Shown here piece by piece: positions 44,442 through 53,407 of a DNA stretch of 64,000 nucleotides; position 1 is the first letter of the stretch; each line of letters opens with the position of its first letter. Both the position numbers and the translations under genes were made by a program. Origin of the DNA: Blastomonas ursincola (GTDB lineage Bacteria; Pseudomonadota; Alphaproteobacteria; Sphingomonadales; Sphingomonadaceae). Location of the stretch: contig NZ_VDES01000002.1 of NCBI RefSeq assembly GCF_013607875.1, positions 1 through 64,000 on the forward strand, given 5' to 3'. The notes beneath the pieces are model-generated. The model saw nothing but the letters and a program-made list of their open reading frames with translations, was not told the DNA's origin and did no database searches.

Positions 44442-46481
44442 ATGACCAAGTCGCTTCCCAAGCTGGTGCTTAGTTCTTCGCGCGATATTCCGTTCTCGCA
44501 GCTGGTGCTCAGTCAGAAGAATGTTCGCCGCGTCAAATCCGGCCTGTCGATCGAAGAACTTGCCGAAGACATTTTTCGCCGCACGCTGCTCCAAAGCCTG
44601 AACGTCCGGGCGATGCTCGACGATACCGGCCAGCCAACCGGTCTGTTCGAGGTGCCCGCCGGTGGGCGCCGTTACCGCGCGCTCGAACTGCTGGTGAAAA
44701 CCAGGCGCATGGCCAAGGACCAGCCCGTGCCCTGCGTCATCCGCGAATCAGGCATGGCCGAGGAAGATTCGCTGGCGGAGAACGTGATGCGGGTCAGCTT
44801 GCATCCGCTCGACCAATTCCGGGCTTTCAGCGCATTGATCGAACAAGGCCTCTCCGAGGAGGACATTGCCGCGCGCTTCTTCGTTCCTGTCACAACCGTG
44901 CGCCAGCGCCTCCGGCTTGTCTCGGTCTCGCCCAGTCTGCTCGAAGCATATGGCGAGGATCGGATGACGCTCGAGCAGCTGATGGCCTTTTCCGTGACCG
45001 CCAACCAGCTTCGCCAGGAGCAGGTCTGGGCGCAGATCGGACAGGCGAGCCATATGCCTGCCTATCAGATCCGGCGGCTGCTCACCGAGGACGCGATCGC
45101 CTGTTCGGACCGGCGTGCGCGCCTGATCGGTTTGGACGCCTATGTCGCGGCAGGAGGCCATGTGATGCGCGACCTGTTCTCGGCGGCCGAGGATGGCTGG
45201 CTGCAGGACGTGGAGCTCGTCGACAGGTTGGTCAGTGTCAAGCTGGAGGAAAAGGCCGCTGAATTGAGGTCCGAAGGCTGGAAATGGGTCGAAGCTGCTG
45301 TCGATCTGCCGTTCGGCTGCGAGAACGGGAAGCGGCGTCTTGCTGGAGCCAAGCCCGAACTCACCGAAGACGAGCGTTTGCACCTCGCCACCCTCATGGC
45401 CGAGGATGACGCGCTCGCCGAAGGATATGACGATGCGATCGACCTTCCTGCGGATGTCGAACAGCAACTGCTGACGCTGGATGGCCAGATCGCGGCCCTG
45501 AGCGATCGCCCCCTCGTCTATGAGGCTACCGACATGGCCAGGGCAGGCGTTTTTGTCTCGCTTGCCTGGGATGGCAGCTTGCGCATCGACAAAGGCTATG
45601 TTCGGGCGGAAGATGATGGTGATGCCGATCGCACGGCCTGTGATGGCGACACTGCGGGTTCAGCCGTTTGCGGGCTCGGCCAACCGGCTGCATCAGCGCC
45701 TTCGCTGGCGGAAGCTGAGGAACACGCAGCGATCCGTGCGCTACCTGACAGGCTGGTCGGTGAACTGACCGCTGTCCGCACTGTTGCGCTGCGCGATGCG
45801 CTCGCGACGCAACCGCAAACGGCGTTTCTGGCCATGCTGCACGCATTGTGCCTGTCGGTTTTCGCCACGGGCGTGCACAGCGGCTGTGTCGGGATTCGTG
45901 TCGATCAGGTCTGGCTGGGACATGTCGCTCCTGCGCTTCGCGAATCCATCTGGTGCTCGCGCATCCAGCAGCGCCACGAACGCTGGCAGCAACGCTTGCC
46001 CGAAAACATGGATGATCTCTGGGCCTTCCTCTCCTCACTCAGCGTCAGGGACCAGCTCGATCTCCTCGCACATTGCGTTTCCCTCGGCGTCAATGCTCTG
46101 AAGGAATCGGCCAAGGACCCTCATGCAGGCCCCAGCGCAGCAGCCCAGCGCATTGCGGCTGCAGACCTGCTGGCCCGCGAGGTCGCTCTCGACATGGCGC
46201 AAGAAGGCTGGGCTCCTCACGTCGACAACTATCTGGGCCATGTCACCAAGGCGCATATCCTGGCTGCGGTGCGCGAAGCGAAGGGCGAAGATGTTGCCGG
46301 AAGAATCGCTCATCTGAAGAAGGCCGACATGGCGCGCGAGGCCGAGCTGCTGCTGGCTGGTACCGGTTGGCTGCCTGCGCCGCTGCGCCTTGCTCCGGCA
46401 TGTCCTGCAGCCGAAGAAGATGATCAATCTGAACCCGAGGCGCAGATGGGCGCCGAGCCATCCGGCATCGCTATCGCCTGA
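44442..46481 (+). CDS. ParB/RepB/Spo0J family protein of the conjugative element
   Basis: The 679-residue protein has an N-terminal ParB nuclease-like domain (SQLVLSQKNVRRVKSGLSIE, FEVPAGGRRYRALELLVK, SLAENVMRVSLHPLDQFRAF) and a helix-turn-helix region (SEEDIAARFFVPVTTVRQRL). A long, acidic C-terminal extension without a recognised fold makes it about twice the size of classic ParB. Proteins of this form are standard in alphaproteobacterial ICEs beside DUF932 and Toprim genes. They probably act in DNA maintenance or regulation. The frame extends upstream to 44202, but the ATG at 44442 starts the conserved part. Confidence 0.9.
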   Translation: MTKSLPKLVLSSSRDIPFSQLVLSQKNVRRVKSGLSIEELAEDIFRRTLLQSLNVRAMLDDTGQPTGLFEVPAGGRRYRALELLVKTRRMAKDQPVPCVIRESGMAEEDSLAENVMRVSLHPLDQFRAFSALIEQGLSEEDIAARFFVPVTTVRQRLRLVSVSPSLLEAYGEDRMTLEQLMAFSVTANQLRQEQVWAQIGQASHMPAYQIRRLLTEDAIACSDRRARLIGLDAYVAAGGHVMRDLFSAAEDGWLQDVELVDRLVSVKLEEKAAELRSEGWKWVEAAVDLPFGCENGKRRLAGAKPELTEDERLHLATLMAEDDALAEGYDDAIDLPADVEQQLLTLDGQIAALSDRPLVYEATDMARAGVFVSLAWDGSLRIDKGYVRAEDDGDADRTACDGDTAGSAVCGLGQPAASAPSLAEAEEHAAIRALPDRLVGELTAVRTVALRDALATQPQTAFLAMLHALCLSVFATGVHSGCVGIRVDQVWLGHVAPALRESIWCSRIQQRHERWQQRLPENMDDLWAFLSSLSVRDQLDLLAHCVSLGVNALKESAKDPHAGPSAAAQRIAAADLLAREVALDMAQEGWAPHVDNYLGHVTKAHILAAVREAKGEDVAGRIAHLKKADMAREAELLLAGTGWLPAPLRLAPACPAAEEDDQSEPEAQMGAEPSGIAIA

Positions 46482-46487
46482 CCAGCT

Positions 46488-46513
46488 TGCGGGGCGGTGC
46501 CGGCCGCCCCGCA
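46488..46513 (+). terminator. GC-rich hairpin after parB
   Basis: A perfect 10-base stem, TGCGGGGCGG with CCGCCCCGCA, has a 6-base loop and starts 7 bases after the parB stop. There is no T-run, so it may act as an RNA-stabilising or Rho-assisted end. Confidence 0.6.
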
Positions 46514-46875
46514 CCTGGCCCGTCTCTCCCATCATGAATGCTGTTCAGCGGGAACCTGCTCGCCCATGACTGTCGGCACCCTTGCTCGGCAGTATGAATT
46601 CTGGTGTCGATGCAGCACGCCCGCGGCACCAGCCAGGCCAATCTTTGCTCCAGAGCAGCCAATGATGCTCCAGAAGGCATTTGCTGCCTTCTGAGGCCTT
46701 GGCCAGCCAGTTCTTTGATGCATTCGATAACACGGCAAAGAGCGTTTCTGGGTCACACGTGTCTCAGGGACGGCACCAGCGGGTGATCGCGACCTGGATG
46801 TCCTTGGCCTGGAGCTGAGCCTTCGCGCTCTGGCCGGCACGGCCGCTAATGCCCCCCCAATGAAAGGCACGTTTC
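46514..46875. other. Intergenic region, 362 bases
   Basis: No gene is recognisable between parB and the Toprim gene. It should hold the promoter of the downstream gene. Confidence 0.4.
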
Positions 46876-47925
46876 ATGGAACAGGGACCACTCAGCGCTG
46901 CCGACATTGCGCAGCGGCTTGCCCAAAAGGCTCTTTCAGTATGCCAGCATTATCTTCCCGCAGGGCGGCGCGAGGGCCGCTACTGGCAGGTCGGCAATAT
47001 CCATGGCGAACCCGGGCGCAGCCTGTATGTCCGTTTGGAGGCAGGTGGACGCGGCAAGGCCGGAAACTGGGTCGATGCGGCCACTGGCGAGCATGGCGAC
47101 CTGCTTGACCTCATTCGCTGCAATATGGGCTACTCGACGCTGCAGGAGGCCAAGACCGAAGCCCAGCGCTTTTTGCGTCTGCCGCAGCCCTCGAACCGCC
47201 ATGGCTCGAGGCCCTGCCGGGCCAAATCGGACCACGAGGCGAGCGTGAAAATCGCAAAACGCCTGTTCTCAGCCAGCGTGCCCCTGCCCGGCTCGCTTGC
47301 GGCGCGGTATCTGCGATCACGCGGCATCACCCGGATCGAAGACCTTTCATCGGTCCGCTACCACCCGCGCTGCCCTTATCGTGCTTTGCAAGGCGATCGG
47401 CGGACAATAGGCTTCCATTATCCTGCCATCATCTGCGCGGTTACAGACAAGGACGGCATCATCACCGGCATCCATCGCACCTGGCTAAAGGCGTGTGGCA
47501 CTGGCAAGGCCGATGTCACAGCGCCCCGCAAGTCCCTAGGCATGATCGCCGGGCACGGAGTCCGGATCGGGCAGTGCAAAGGCGTGCTTGCCATTGGCGA
47601 GGGACTGGAGACCATGCTGTCGCTGCGCGAGGCGTTTCCGGCCCTACCCGTTGTTGCTGCGACTTCCGCATCGCACCTTTCCGCATTGCTGTTTCCTCCA
47701 GGTGTGCAGCGAATCTATGTTGCACGCGAGTACGACGCTGCGGGCGATGCCGCCTGGGTCCGGTTATGTGCGCGATCCGATGCACAATCGATCGAGCTCG
47801 TCCCGCTGGAGCCAAGGCGCAAGGACCTTAACGACGATCTCATGGCAGATGGCCTCAAAAGGTTTGCAGATCGCCTGCTTGGCCAGTTGCATCCTGATGA
47901 CCGGCAGCGATTTGTGCGCGTATGA
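46876..47925 (+). CDS. Toprim-domain (DUF7146-type) primase-like protein
   Basis: The 349-residue protein has an N-terminal zinc-less primase-like region (YWQVGNIHGEPGRSLYVRLE, GEHGDLLDLIRCNMGYSTLQ) and a C-terminal Toprim domain (VLAIGEGLETMLSLREAFP, then RIYVAREYDAAGDAAW). The usual Toprim D-x-D is E-Y-D here, a conservative change. Such proteins are found in ICEs and plasmids and may prime replication of transferred DNA. It starts at the ATG at 46876 with the order ParB, Toprim, DUF2493 as in related elements. Confidence 0.85.
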   Translation: MEQGPLSAADIAQRLAQKALSVCQHYLPAGRREGRYWQVGNIHGEPGRSLYVRLEAGGRGKAGNWVDAATGEHGDLLDLIRCNMGYSTLQEAKTEAQRFLRLPQPSNRHGSRPCRAKSDHEASVKIAKRLFSASVPLPGSLAARYLRSRGITRIEDLSSVRYHPRCPYRALQGDRRTIGFHYPAIICAVTDKDGIITGIHRTWLKACGTGKADVTAPRKSLGMIAGHGVRIGQCKGVLAIGEGLETMLSLREAFPALPVVAATSASHLSALLFPPGVQRIYVAREYDAAGDAAWVRLCARSDAQSIELVPLEPRRKDLNDDLMADGLKRFADRLLGQLHPDDRQRFVRV

Positions 47926-48292
47926 TGCAGTGTCCGCGCAGAGGCCAAAATGCGAGGTAGCATGATGGTCCGCCTCGACCTTTGCCGGGCAGCCCCGCCT
48001 TCCCCGGGCGCGATCCGTCTGACCGGCAGGCGCAAAGTGCGCAATGGCTCTGCCAAGGCTATTTTCCGGCGGCGACGATGAGCGGCCAAGGGCAGCCATG
48101 TTCGACGCCTTTCCAGCGCGAAGCAAAATAGCCTTGGGCGTCGCCCTCCTTCGCTGCGCTGCGGTCCCTCGAACAGATGCCAAGGCCTGTCGATTGGCCT
48201 GTCTTCGGGATGCGCACCGACGCCTGCCGGTCGGAGGGATCGCAGGAAGGCCGGGCAGTGTGCCCGGCACCGGCACAGCAAGGACCAGCGCC
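47926..48292. other. Structured noncoding region before the DUF2493 gene
   Basis: This 367-base stretch has several exact inverted repeats. CCAAGGCTATTTT at 48053-48065 pairs with AAAATAGCCTTGG at 48125-48137. GCCGGGCA at 48250-48257 pairs with TGCCCGGC at 48261-48268 around a 3-base loop. GGCCTGTC also occurs twice near 48185-48205. An open frame crosses it, but the conserved DUF2493 protein begins at 48293. It could be a regulatory leader, a small RNA or a replication-related site. Confidence 0.5.
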
Positions 48293-49210
48293 ATGGCACT
48301 CGAATCTTTCCCCGAACCGCCCCATCAAGCCTCCGCCACCGCACACCTTCTCGATGAACTTGCCCTTTTCGGCTACAGACCCTTTTGCGACGAAGCCGAT
48401 CCCAGACCTCTGCCCGACGAGCGCCTGGCAACAGGTGCCATGGCCGACATGTTCGATGCCCTCATCTCGACGCTGATCGACACGCGGCTCGAGCCCGATC
48501 TGGAGGATCTGTGCTGGCAGCTTACCAATCTCTTCCACCGCGCCCAGGATCGCATTCAGCGCGAACTCGATGATAACGAGGATGCCCAGAAACGGGGTCA
48601 GCGCGAACAGGACGGCTCCGAGGTCAAGTCGGTCGAACTTGAACGGCTCATCAATCAGGGCATTTCGCTGATCGAGCGCCGCAACACGCTGGAATTTCTG
48701 CGCGAGGCCGCCGCTGAACAGTTCGAGACCCATTTCCGAAAGGCCTGGACACCACGCAGCGGGTCGCTGGTGCACCACCGCACGCTCACCGCCGCGATGA
48801 TCGACAGCCGCGACTATCTTGCTGCCAAGCGCCGCGCGGAAACCGAACCGCTGCTTCCGAGCGGCACCTGCATCGCGTTTACCTCGGGACCAGCTTACCA
48901 GGACCACCAGCGGATCTGGAGCGTACTGGACAAGGTGCTCGCCAAGTACCCCGACATGGTTCTGTTGCACGGCGGCAATCCTACGGGCGGTGAGCATATA
49001 GCAACGCTCTGGGCTCGCAACCGCAAGGTCACACATATAGCCTTCCGGCCCGATTGGGCCAGGTTCCAGAAGGCTGCGCCCTTTCGGCGAAACGATGAGA
49101 TGCTTGCTGCCTTGCCCAAGGCTGTCATCGCCTGCCCGGGCAATGGGATCAATGCCAATCTCGTAGACAAGGCGCGCAAAATGGGCATTCGCCTCTGGAG
49201 GATCGAGTAA
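48293..49210 (+). CDS. DUF2493 domain-containing protein
   Basis: The 305-residue protein ends in a DUF2493 domain: TSGPAYQDHQRIWSVLDKVL, MVLLHGGNPTGGEHIATLWA, HIAFRPDWARF, APFRRNDEMLAALPKAVIAC and PGNGINANLVDKARKMGIRLW. The fold is related to SLOG-type nucleotide-binding proteins, with the G-G-N-P-T-G-G loop as a likely ligand site. The N-terminal 150 residues are helical and acidic. It is a standard member of this ICE gene set; its function is unknown. The longer frame to 48044 is probably not translated. Confidence 0.85.
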   Translation: MALESFPEPPHQASATAHLLDELALFGYRPFCDEADPRPLPDERLATGAMADMFDALISTLIDTRLEPDLEDLCWQLTNLFHRAQDRIQRELDDNEDAQKRGQREQDGSEVKSVELERLINQGISLIERRNTLEFLREAAAEQFETHFRKAWTPRSGSLVHHRTLTAAMIDSRDYLAAKRRAETEPLLPSGTCIAFTSGPAYQDHQRIWSVLDKVLAKYPDMVLLHGGNPTGGEHIATLWARNRKVTHIAFRPDWARFQKAAPFRRNDEMLAALPKAVIACPGNGINANLVDKARKMGIRLWRIE

Positions 49211-49232
49211 TCGGTCCTAAAAATTGCCACCT

Positions 49233-49268
49233 CGCTGGCGCGCTGCGTCCCCGCGTGCTGCGCCAGCG
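49233..49268 (+). terminator. Hairpin after the DUF2493 gene
   Basis: CGCTGGCGC (49233-49241) and GCGCCAGCG (49260-49268) form a perfect 9-base stem around an 18-base loop, starting 23 bases after the stop codon. It likely separates the element's backbone from the cargo operon that follows. Confidence 0.55.
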
Positions 49269-49457
49269 TTACGTTTGGCGCAATCGACCCTGCCGACGCT
49301 TTCTCTGTTTGATCTCGCAGTGCAGTCAGCGTCGCCCCCATTTCGAGGCCTGGCAATCGTGCTTCGCCATCAGATGGCAGCAACTTGTTAACCATATTTA
49401 AGTTTTCGTGCATTTAGATGGCGGCGATCTGCTGGCCTGCCCGTTGCTGGACCGGGC

Positions 49458-50912
49458 ATGGGGGTATGGATGAGCATCGCCAACTGGAATCCTGCGAAGC
49501 TGACGCTGGTTGTCGATCTCGACGACACGCTGATCCGTACCGACAGCCTGCTCGAGAATTTCTGGGGCGCCTGGTCGGTGCGATGGCACACGCCGCTCGA
49601 GGCGGTGCGCACGCTCGCCCGGGGCAAGGTCGCCCTCAAGCAGAAACTGGGCGAGATCAGCCGGGTCGATCCGGCGCGGCTGCCCTATAATCCGCACGTT
49701 CTCGAGATGATCGAGCAATGGCGCGCGCGCGGCGGGCGCACGGCGCTGGTCACCGGCGCCACTCAGCAGATGGCCGATGCGGTGGCCGGCCATCTTGGCC
49801 TGTTCGACGCCGCCTATGGATCGAAGGACGGCATCAACCTGACCGGAGCCCGCAAGGCGCAGTTTCTCGAGCAGACCTACGGCCCTGCAGGCTATAGCTA
49901 TATCGGCGATGCACCGGCCGATTTTGCGGTCTGGCAAGGTGCGGCGGCGGCCGTGACGATCAATTCCAGCAAGGCATTCCAGGCCAGGGTCGAGAAACTC
50001 GTCGCCGATGCTACGCACCTTCCGGCAGATCGTGCGGGCCTGCGCGACTATCTCGAGGCCATGCGCCCGCACCAATGGCTCAAGAATGTCCTCGTCTTCC
50101 TGCCGATGCTGGCCGCGCACGCGCTCGATCTGGCGACCGCATTGCAGGCGGTGCTGGCCTTTGTCGCGTTCAGCCTGGTGGCATCGGCGACCTATATCCT
50201 CAACGACCTGCTCGACCTGTCGGCGGACCGCGCCCACCCGCGCAAGTGCCAGCGCCCGTTCGCCTCCGGACGCGTCCGGCTGATCCACGGAACCTGGATG
50301 GTGCCGCTGCTCGCTCTGGCAGGCGCGGCAACCGCGCTGGCGGGCGGGATCGAGCTGTTTGCCGTGCTGCTGATCTATGCGGGTGTCACCCTGCTCTATT
50401 CGGTCAAGCTCAAGCGGCTTGCGATGATCGACATATGCGCGCTCGCCCTGCTCTATACGCTGCGCGTCCTGGCAGGCAGCGCGGCGACCGGCATTCCCTC
50501 CTCGCTCTGGCTTCTCGCCTTTGCGACCTTCTTCTTCTTCTCGCTGGCGGCGGTCAAACGCTATGCCGAGCTGGTCGACGGAGCGGCATCGGGCCGGACG
50601 ATGGCCACAGGCCGCGGCTACCAGGTGGATGACCGCATCATCGTCGGCAATATCATGGTCTCGTCAGGGCTCGTCTCGGTGCTGGTGCTCGCGCTCTATG
50701 CCAATTCCGAACCGGTGCAGACGCTCTACCATTATCCCGAATTCCTCTGGGGCGTGTGTCTTGTGCTGCTGTTCTGGACCAACCGTATCGCACTGCTCAC
50801 CCATCGCGGCGAAATGCACGACGATCCGGTCGTGTTCGCGATGCGCGACCGGGTGAGCCTGTGCTGCGGCCTGGTCGTCGGCCTGCTCGCGCTGGCAGGA
50901 GCGCTGGCGTGA
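49458..50912 (+). CDS. HAD phosphatase-UbiA prenyltransferase fusion (polyprenyl-phosphate phosphoribosyl transfer)
   Basis: The protein has about 484 residues. The N-terminal 200 residues are a HAD domain (LTLVVDLDDTLIRTDSL with the D-x-D-x-T motif, TALVTGATQQM, GYSYIGDAPADFAVW). The rest is a UbiA-type membrane domain with 8-9 helices and the prenyl-diphosphate motif region ATYILNDLLDLSADRAHPRK. In mycobacteria UbiA (Rv3806c) joins PRPP to decaprenyl phosphate and a phosphatase removes the 5-phosphate. Here both activities may be fused. The operon also encodes GtrA, DprE1-like and DprE2-like proteins, which supports this reading. Start is the ATG at 49458 or 49470. Confidence 0.85.
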   Translation: MGVWMSIANWNPAKLTLVVDLDDTLIRTDSLLENFWGAWSVRWHTPLEAVRTLARGKVALKQKLGEISRVDPARLPYNPHVLEMIEQWRARGGRTALVTGATQQMADAVAGHLGLFDAAYGSKDGINLTGARKAQFLEQTYGPAGYSYIGDAPADFAVWQGAAAAVTINSSKAFQARVEKLVADATHLPADRAGLRDYLEAMRPHQWLKNVLVFLPMLAAHALDLATALQAVLAFVAFSLVASATYILNDLLDLSADRAHPRKCQRPFASGRVRLIHGTWMVPLLALAGAATALAGGIELFAVLLIYAGVTLLYSVKLKRLAMIDICALALLYTLRVLAGSAATGIPSSLWLLAFATFFFFSLAAVKRYAELVDGAASGRTMATGRGYQVDDRIIVGNIMVSSGLVSVLVLALYANSEPVQTLYHYPEFLWGVCLVLLFWTNRIALLTHRGEMHDDPVVFAMRDRVSLCCGLVVGLLALAGALA

Positions 50913-51316
50913 CCGGATCAATGCTCGTCCTGTCCTATGCGGGGTTCGCGCTGCTCGCGACACTCGCCAATCTGGCGAGCCAGCGCGCGGTGCTCGCGCT
51001 CTGGCCAGGCGGGCTGCTGGCCGCGCTCGCTTTGGGGACGCTGGTCGGCCTGGTCGTCAAATACTGGCTCGACCGGACCTGGATCTTTGCAGGCGCGAGC
51101 AAGGCGCGCGCGAGCGAAGCGGGCACGTTCGGGCTTTATGCCGCAACGGGGGTCATCACCACGCTGATCTTCTGGGGGTTCGAAAGCGCCGCCTGGCTGA
51201 TCTGGCATTCGCATCTCGCGCGCGAGGCGGGCGCGATTACGGGTCTCGCGATCGGCTATCTGGTCAAGTACCGGCTCGACCGGCGCTACGTGTTCGCACC
51301 GGCGAGGCCGGCATGA
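50909..51316 (+). CDS. GtrA-like membrane protein
   Basis: The 135-residue protein has four hydrophobic segments (SYAGFALLATLANLAS, GLLAALALGTLVGLVVKYWL, LYAATGVITTLIFWGF, AITGLAIGYLVKYRLD) and the repeated KYxLDRxWIF / KYRLDRRYVF pattern of the GtrA family. GtrA proteins are thought to flip polyprenyl-phosphate-linked sugars. The GTG start overlaps the UbiA stop (GTGA), and the stop overlaps the next ATG. It probably flips the polyprenyl-phosphoryl pentose made by its neighbours. Confidence 0.85.
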   Translation: MTGSMLVLSYAGFALLATLANLASQRAVLALWPGGLLAALALGTLVGLVVKYWLDRTWIFAGASKARASEAGTFGLYAATGVITTLIFWGFESAAWLIWHSHLAREAGAITGLAIGYLVKYRLDRRYVFAPARPA

Positions 51317-52650
51317 TGCCGCATGTCGAGCCGCTTTCGGGCTGGGGCCGCTATCCGGTGCGCGACTGCGCCGTGTGGCAGCCAGTCACCGCCGAGGCGC
51401 TGCATGCCACCCTGCCCCCGCTCGGGCGCAGCATCGCGCGCGGCAATGGCCGGTCCTATGGCGATGCCAGCCTCAACCCCGAAGCCACCATCGACATGCG
51501 GCGGCTCGACCGGCTGATCGCGTTCGATGATGCGAGCGGCGAACTGGTCTGCGAGGCGGGCGTCCTGCTGTCCGACATCATCGATGCCTTCGTGCCGCGC
51601 GGGTGGTTCGTCCCGGTGACGCCGGGCACGCGCATGGTGACGATCGGCGGCATGATCGCGAGCGACGTGCACGGCAAGAACCATCACGGCACAGGCTCAT
51701 TCTGCGAACACCTGCTCTGGCTCGATCTCGATCTCGGCGATGGCCGGGTGCTGCGCTGCTCGCATCAGGAGAATGCCGATCTGTTCGCCGCGAGCTGTGG
51801 CGGCATGGGGCTGACCGGGATGATCGTGCGCGCCGCTTTCCGCCTCATGCCGATCGAGAGCGCCTGGATGCGGCAGCAGACGGTGCGCGCGCGCGACCTG
51901 GGCGAGGCCATGGCGGTGTTCGAACGGTCGCACGCATGGACCTATTCGGTCGCCTGGATCGACTGCCTGGCGCGCGGCCGCGACCTTGGCCGATCCGCGA
52001 TCCTGCTCGCCGACCATGCACCCGCCGATGCGCTGGATGCCACTCGCCGCGCCGAGCCCCTGGCAAGGCCGCCGCGCCAGCCCCGTGCGGTGCCGGTCGA
52101 TCTGCCAGGCTTCGCCTTGAGCAGCTTCAACGTCCGCGCGTTCAACCAGCTCTATTACGCGATGCAGCGCCCCGGCGAGGCACTTGTCGCGCTCGACCCC
52201 TATTTCTATCCGCTCGATGCCCTGACCGACTGGAACCGGATCTATGGGCGCCGGGGCTTCGTGCAATATCAGTGCGTGCTGCCGCTGGCCGAGAGCGAAC
52301 GCGGCCTTCGCCGCCTGCTCGAGGCGATCGCGACCGCAGGCAGCGGCTCGTTTCTCGCGGTGCTCAAGCGCATGGGCCCGGCATCGTTCGGCCTGCTGAG
52401 CTTTCCGATGCCCGGCTACACGCTCGCGCTCGATTTTCCTGCGACGCCCGCCAATCTTGCGCTGCTCGACCGGCTAGATGCCATTGTCGCCGATCATGGC
52501 GGGCGCATCTATCTGACCAAGGACGCCAGGCTTTCGGCGCCCATGCTGGCGCTCGGCTATCCCGGGCTCGCCCGGTTTCGCGAGCTGCGCGCGCAACACG
52601 GGCTCGACCGCCGCTTTTCCTCGCTTCTTTCGCAACGTCTGGAGCTTTGA
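51313..52650 (+). CDS. FAD-dependent oxidase, DprE1-like
   Basis: The 445-residue protein is a PCMH/VAO-type flavoprotein: ARGNGRSYGDASLNPEAT (FAD pyrophosphate loop) and VTPGTRMVTIGGMIASDVHG, then KNHHGTGSFCEHLLWLDLDL. Its C-terminal part matches D-arabinono-lactone-oxidase/DprE1-type substrate domains. DprE1 oxidises decaprenylphosphoryl-ribose at C2. The Lys-Asp and Tyr-rich C-terminal segment (GGRIYLTKDARLSAPMLA) fits the DprE1 group. It is coupled to GtrA by ATGA overlap and precedes the DprE2-like reductase by two bases. Confidence 0.86.
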   Translation: MMPHVEPLSGWGRYPVRDCAVWQPVTAEALHATLPPLGRSIARGNGRSYGDASLNPEATIDMRRLDRLIAFDDASGELVCEAGVLLSDIIDAFVPRGWFVPVTPGTRMVTIGGMIASDVHGKNHHGTGSFCEHLLWLDLDLGDGRVLRCSHQENADLFAASCGGMGLTGMIVRAAFRLMPIESAWMRQQTVRARDLGEAMAVFERSHAWTYSVAWIDCLARGRDLGRSAILLADHAPADALDATRRAEPLARPPRQPRAVPVDLPGFALSSFNVRAFNQLYYAMQRPGEALVALDPYFYPLDALTDWNRIYGRRGFVQYQCVLPLAESERGLRRLLEAIATAGSGSFLAVLKRMGPASFGLLSFPMPGYTLALDFPATPANLALLDRLDAIVADHGGRIYLTKDARLSAPMLALGYPGLARFRELRAQHGLDRRFSSLLSQRLEL

Positions 52651-52652
52651 CG

Positions 52653-53381
52653 ATGATCGCTTCTCCTGTCCTCATCCTTGGAGCCCGGTCCGATATCGGC
52701 AAGGCACTGGCGCGTGGCTATGCGGCGCAGGGCTGCGAGGTTATCCTGGCCGCGCGCAACGACATTGCCGCCGATGCGACCGACCTTGCGCTGCGCACCG
52801 GCGTCCAGGCGCGCGCGGTTCTGTTCGATGTTACCGATGGCGAGCCAGACCGTTTCTTCGAGGGCCTTGGCGCCATTCCGGGCACGGTCGTGATGGTTGC
52901 GGGCCTGCTCGGCGATCAGGCCGAATCGGCTGCCGTCGACGCTGCGGCGCAGCAGGTCATGGACAGCAACTATAACGGCCCGGCGCGCTATCTGCTCGCG
53001 GCAGCGCGGCGCATGGCGGGCGTGCCGGGCGGCTGCATCATCGGCATCAGCTCGGTGGCGGGAGAGCGCGGCCGAGCCTCCAATTTCGTCTATGGATCGG
53101 CCAAGGCCGGGTTCACCGCCTTTCTGTCCGGTCTGCGCAATGCGCATGCCAGGGCCGGGCTGCATGTCATGACGGTGAAGCCCGGCTTTGTCCGCACGCA
53201 GATGACGGCAGGACTGAAGCTGCCCCCGGCAGTGACCGCAGAACCCGGGCAGGTCGCCGATGCGATCATCCGCGCCCACCGGGCCCGGCGCGATGTCATC
53301 TACACGCTCGGGCGCTGGCGGCCGATCATGGCGATCATCCGCGCGATACCCGAAAGCGTGTTCAAGAAGCTCTCGCTCTGA
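52653..53381 (+). CDS. Short-chain dehydrogenase, DprE2-like
   Basis: The 242-residue protein has the SDR nucleotide loop VLILGARSDIGKALARGYA (G-x3-x-I-G form), the catalytic Ser region GISSVAGERGRASNFV and the Y-x3-K pair in VYGSAKAGFTAF. DprE2 reduces the 2-keto intermediate to decaprenylphosphoryl-arabinose using NAD(P)H. Together with the preceding genes it completes the C2 epimerisation of the lipid-linked pentose. The conserved protein starts at the ATG at 52653, although the frame is open much further upstream inside the oxidase gene. Confidence 0.86.
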   Translation: MIASPVLILGARSDIGKALARGYAAQGCEVILAARNDIAADATDLALRTGVQARAVLFDVTDGEPDRFFEGLGAIPGTVVMVAGLLGDQAESAAVDAAAQQVMDSNYNGPARYLLAAARRMAGVPGGCIIGISSVAGERGRASNFVYGSAKAGFTAFLSGLRNAHARAGLHVMTVKPGFVRTQMTAGLKLPPAVTAEPGQVADAIIRAHRARRDVIYTLGRWRPIMAIIRAIPESVFKKLSL

Positions 53382-53407
53382 GGGATAGGCATATCACGCG
53401 CAACTCG

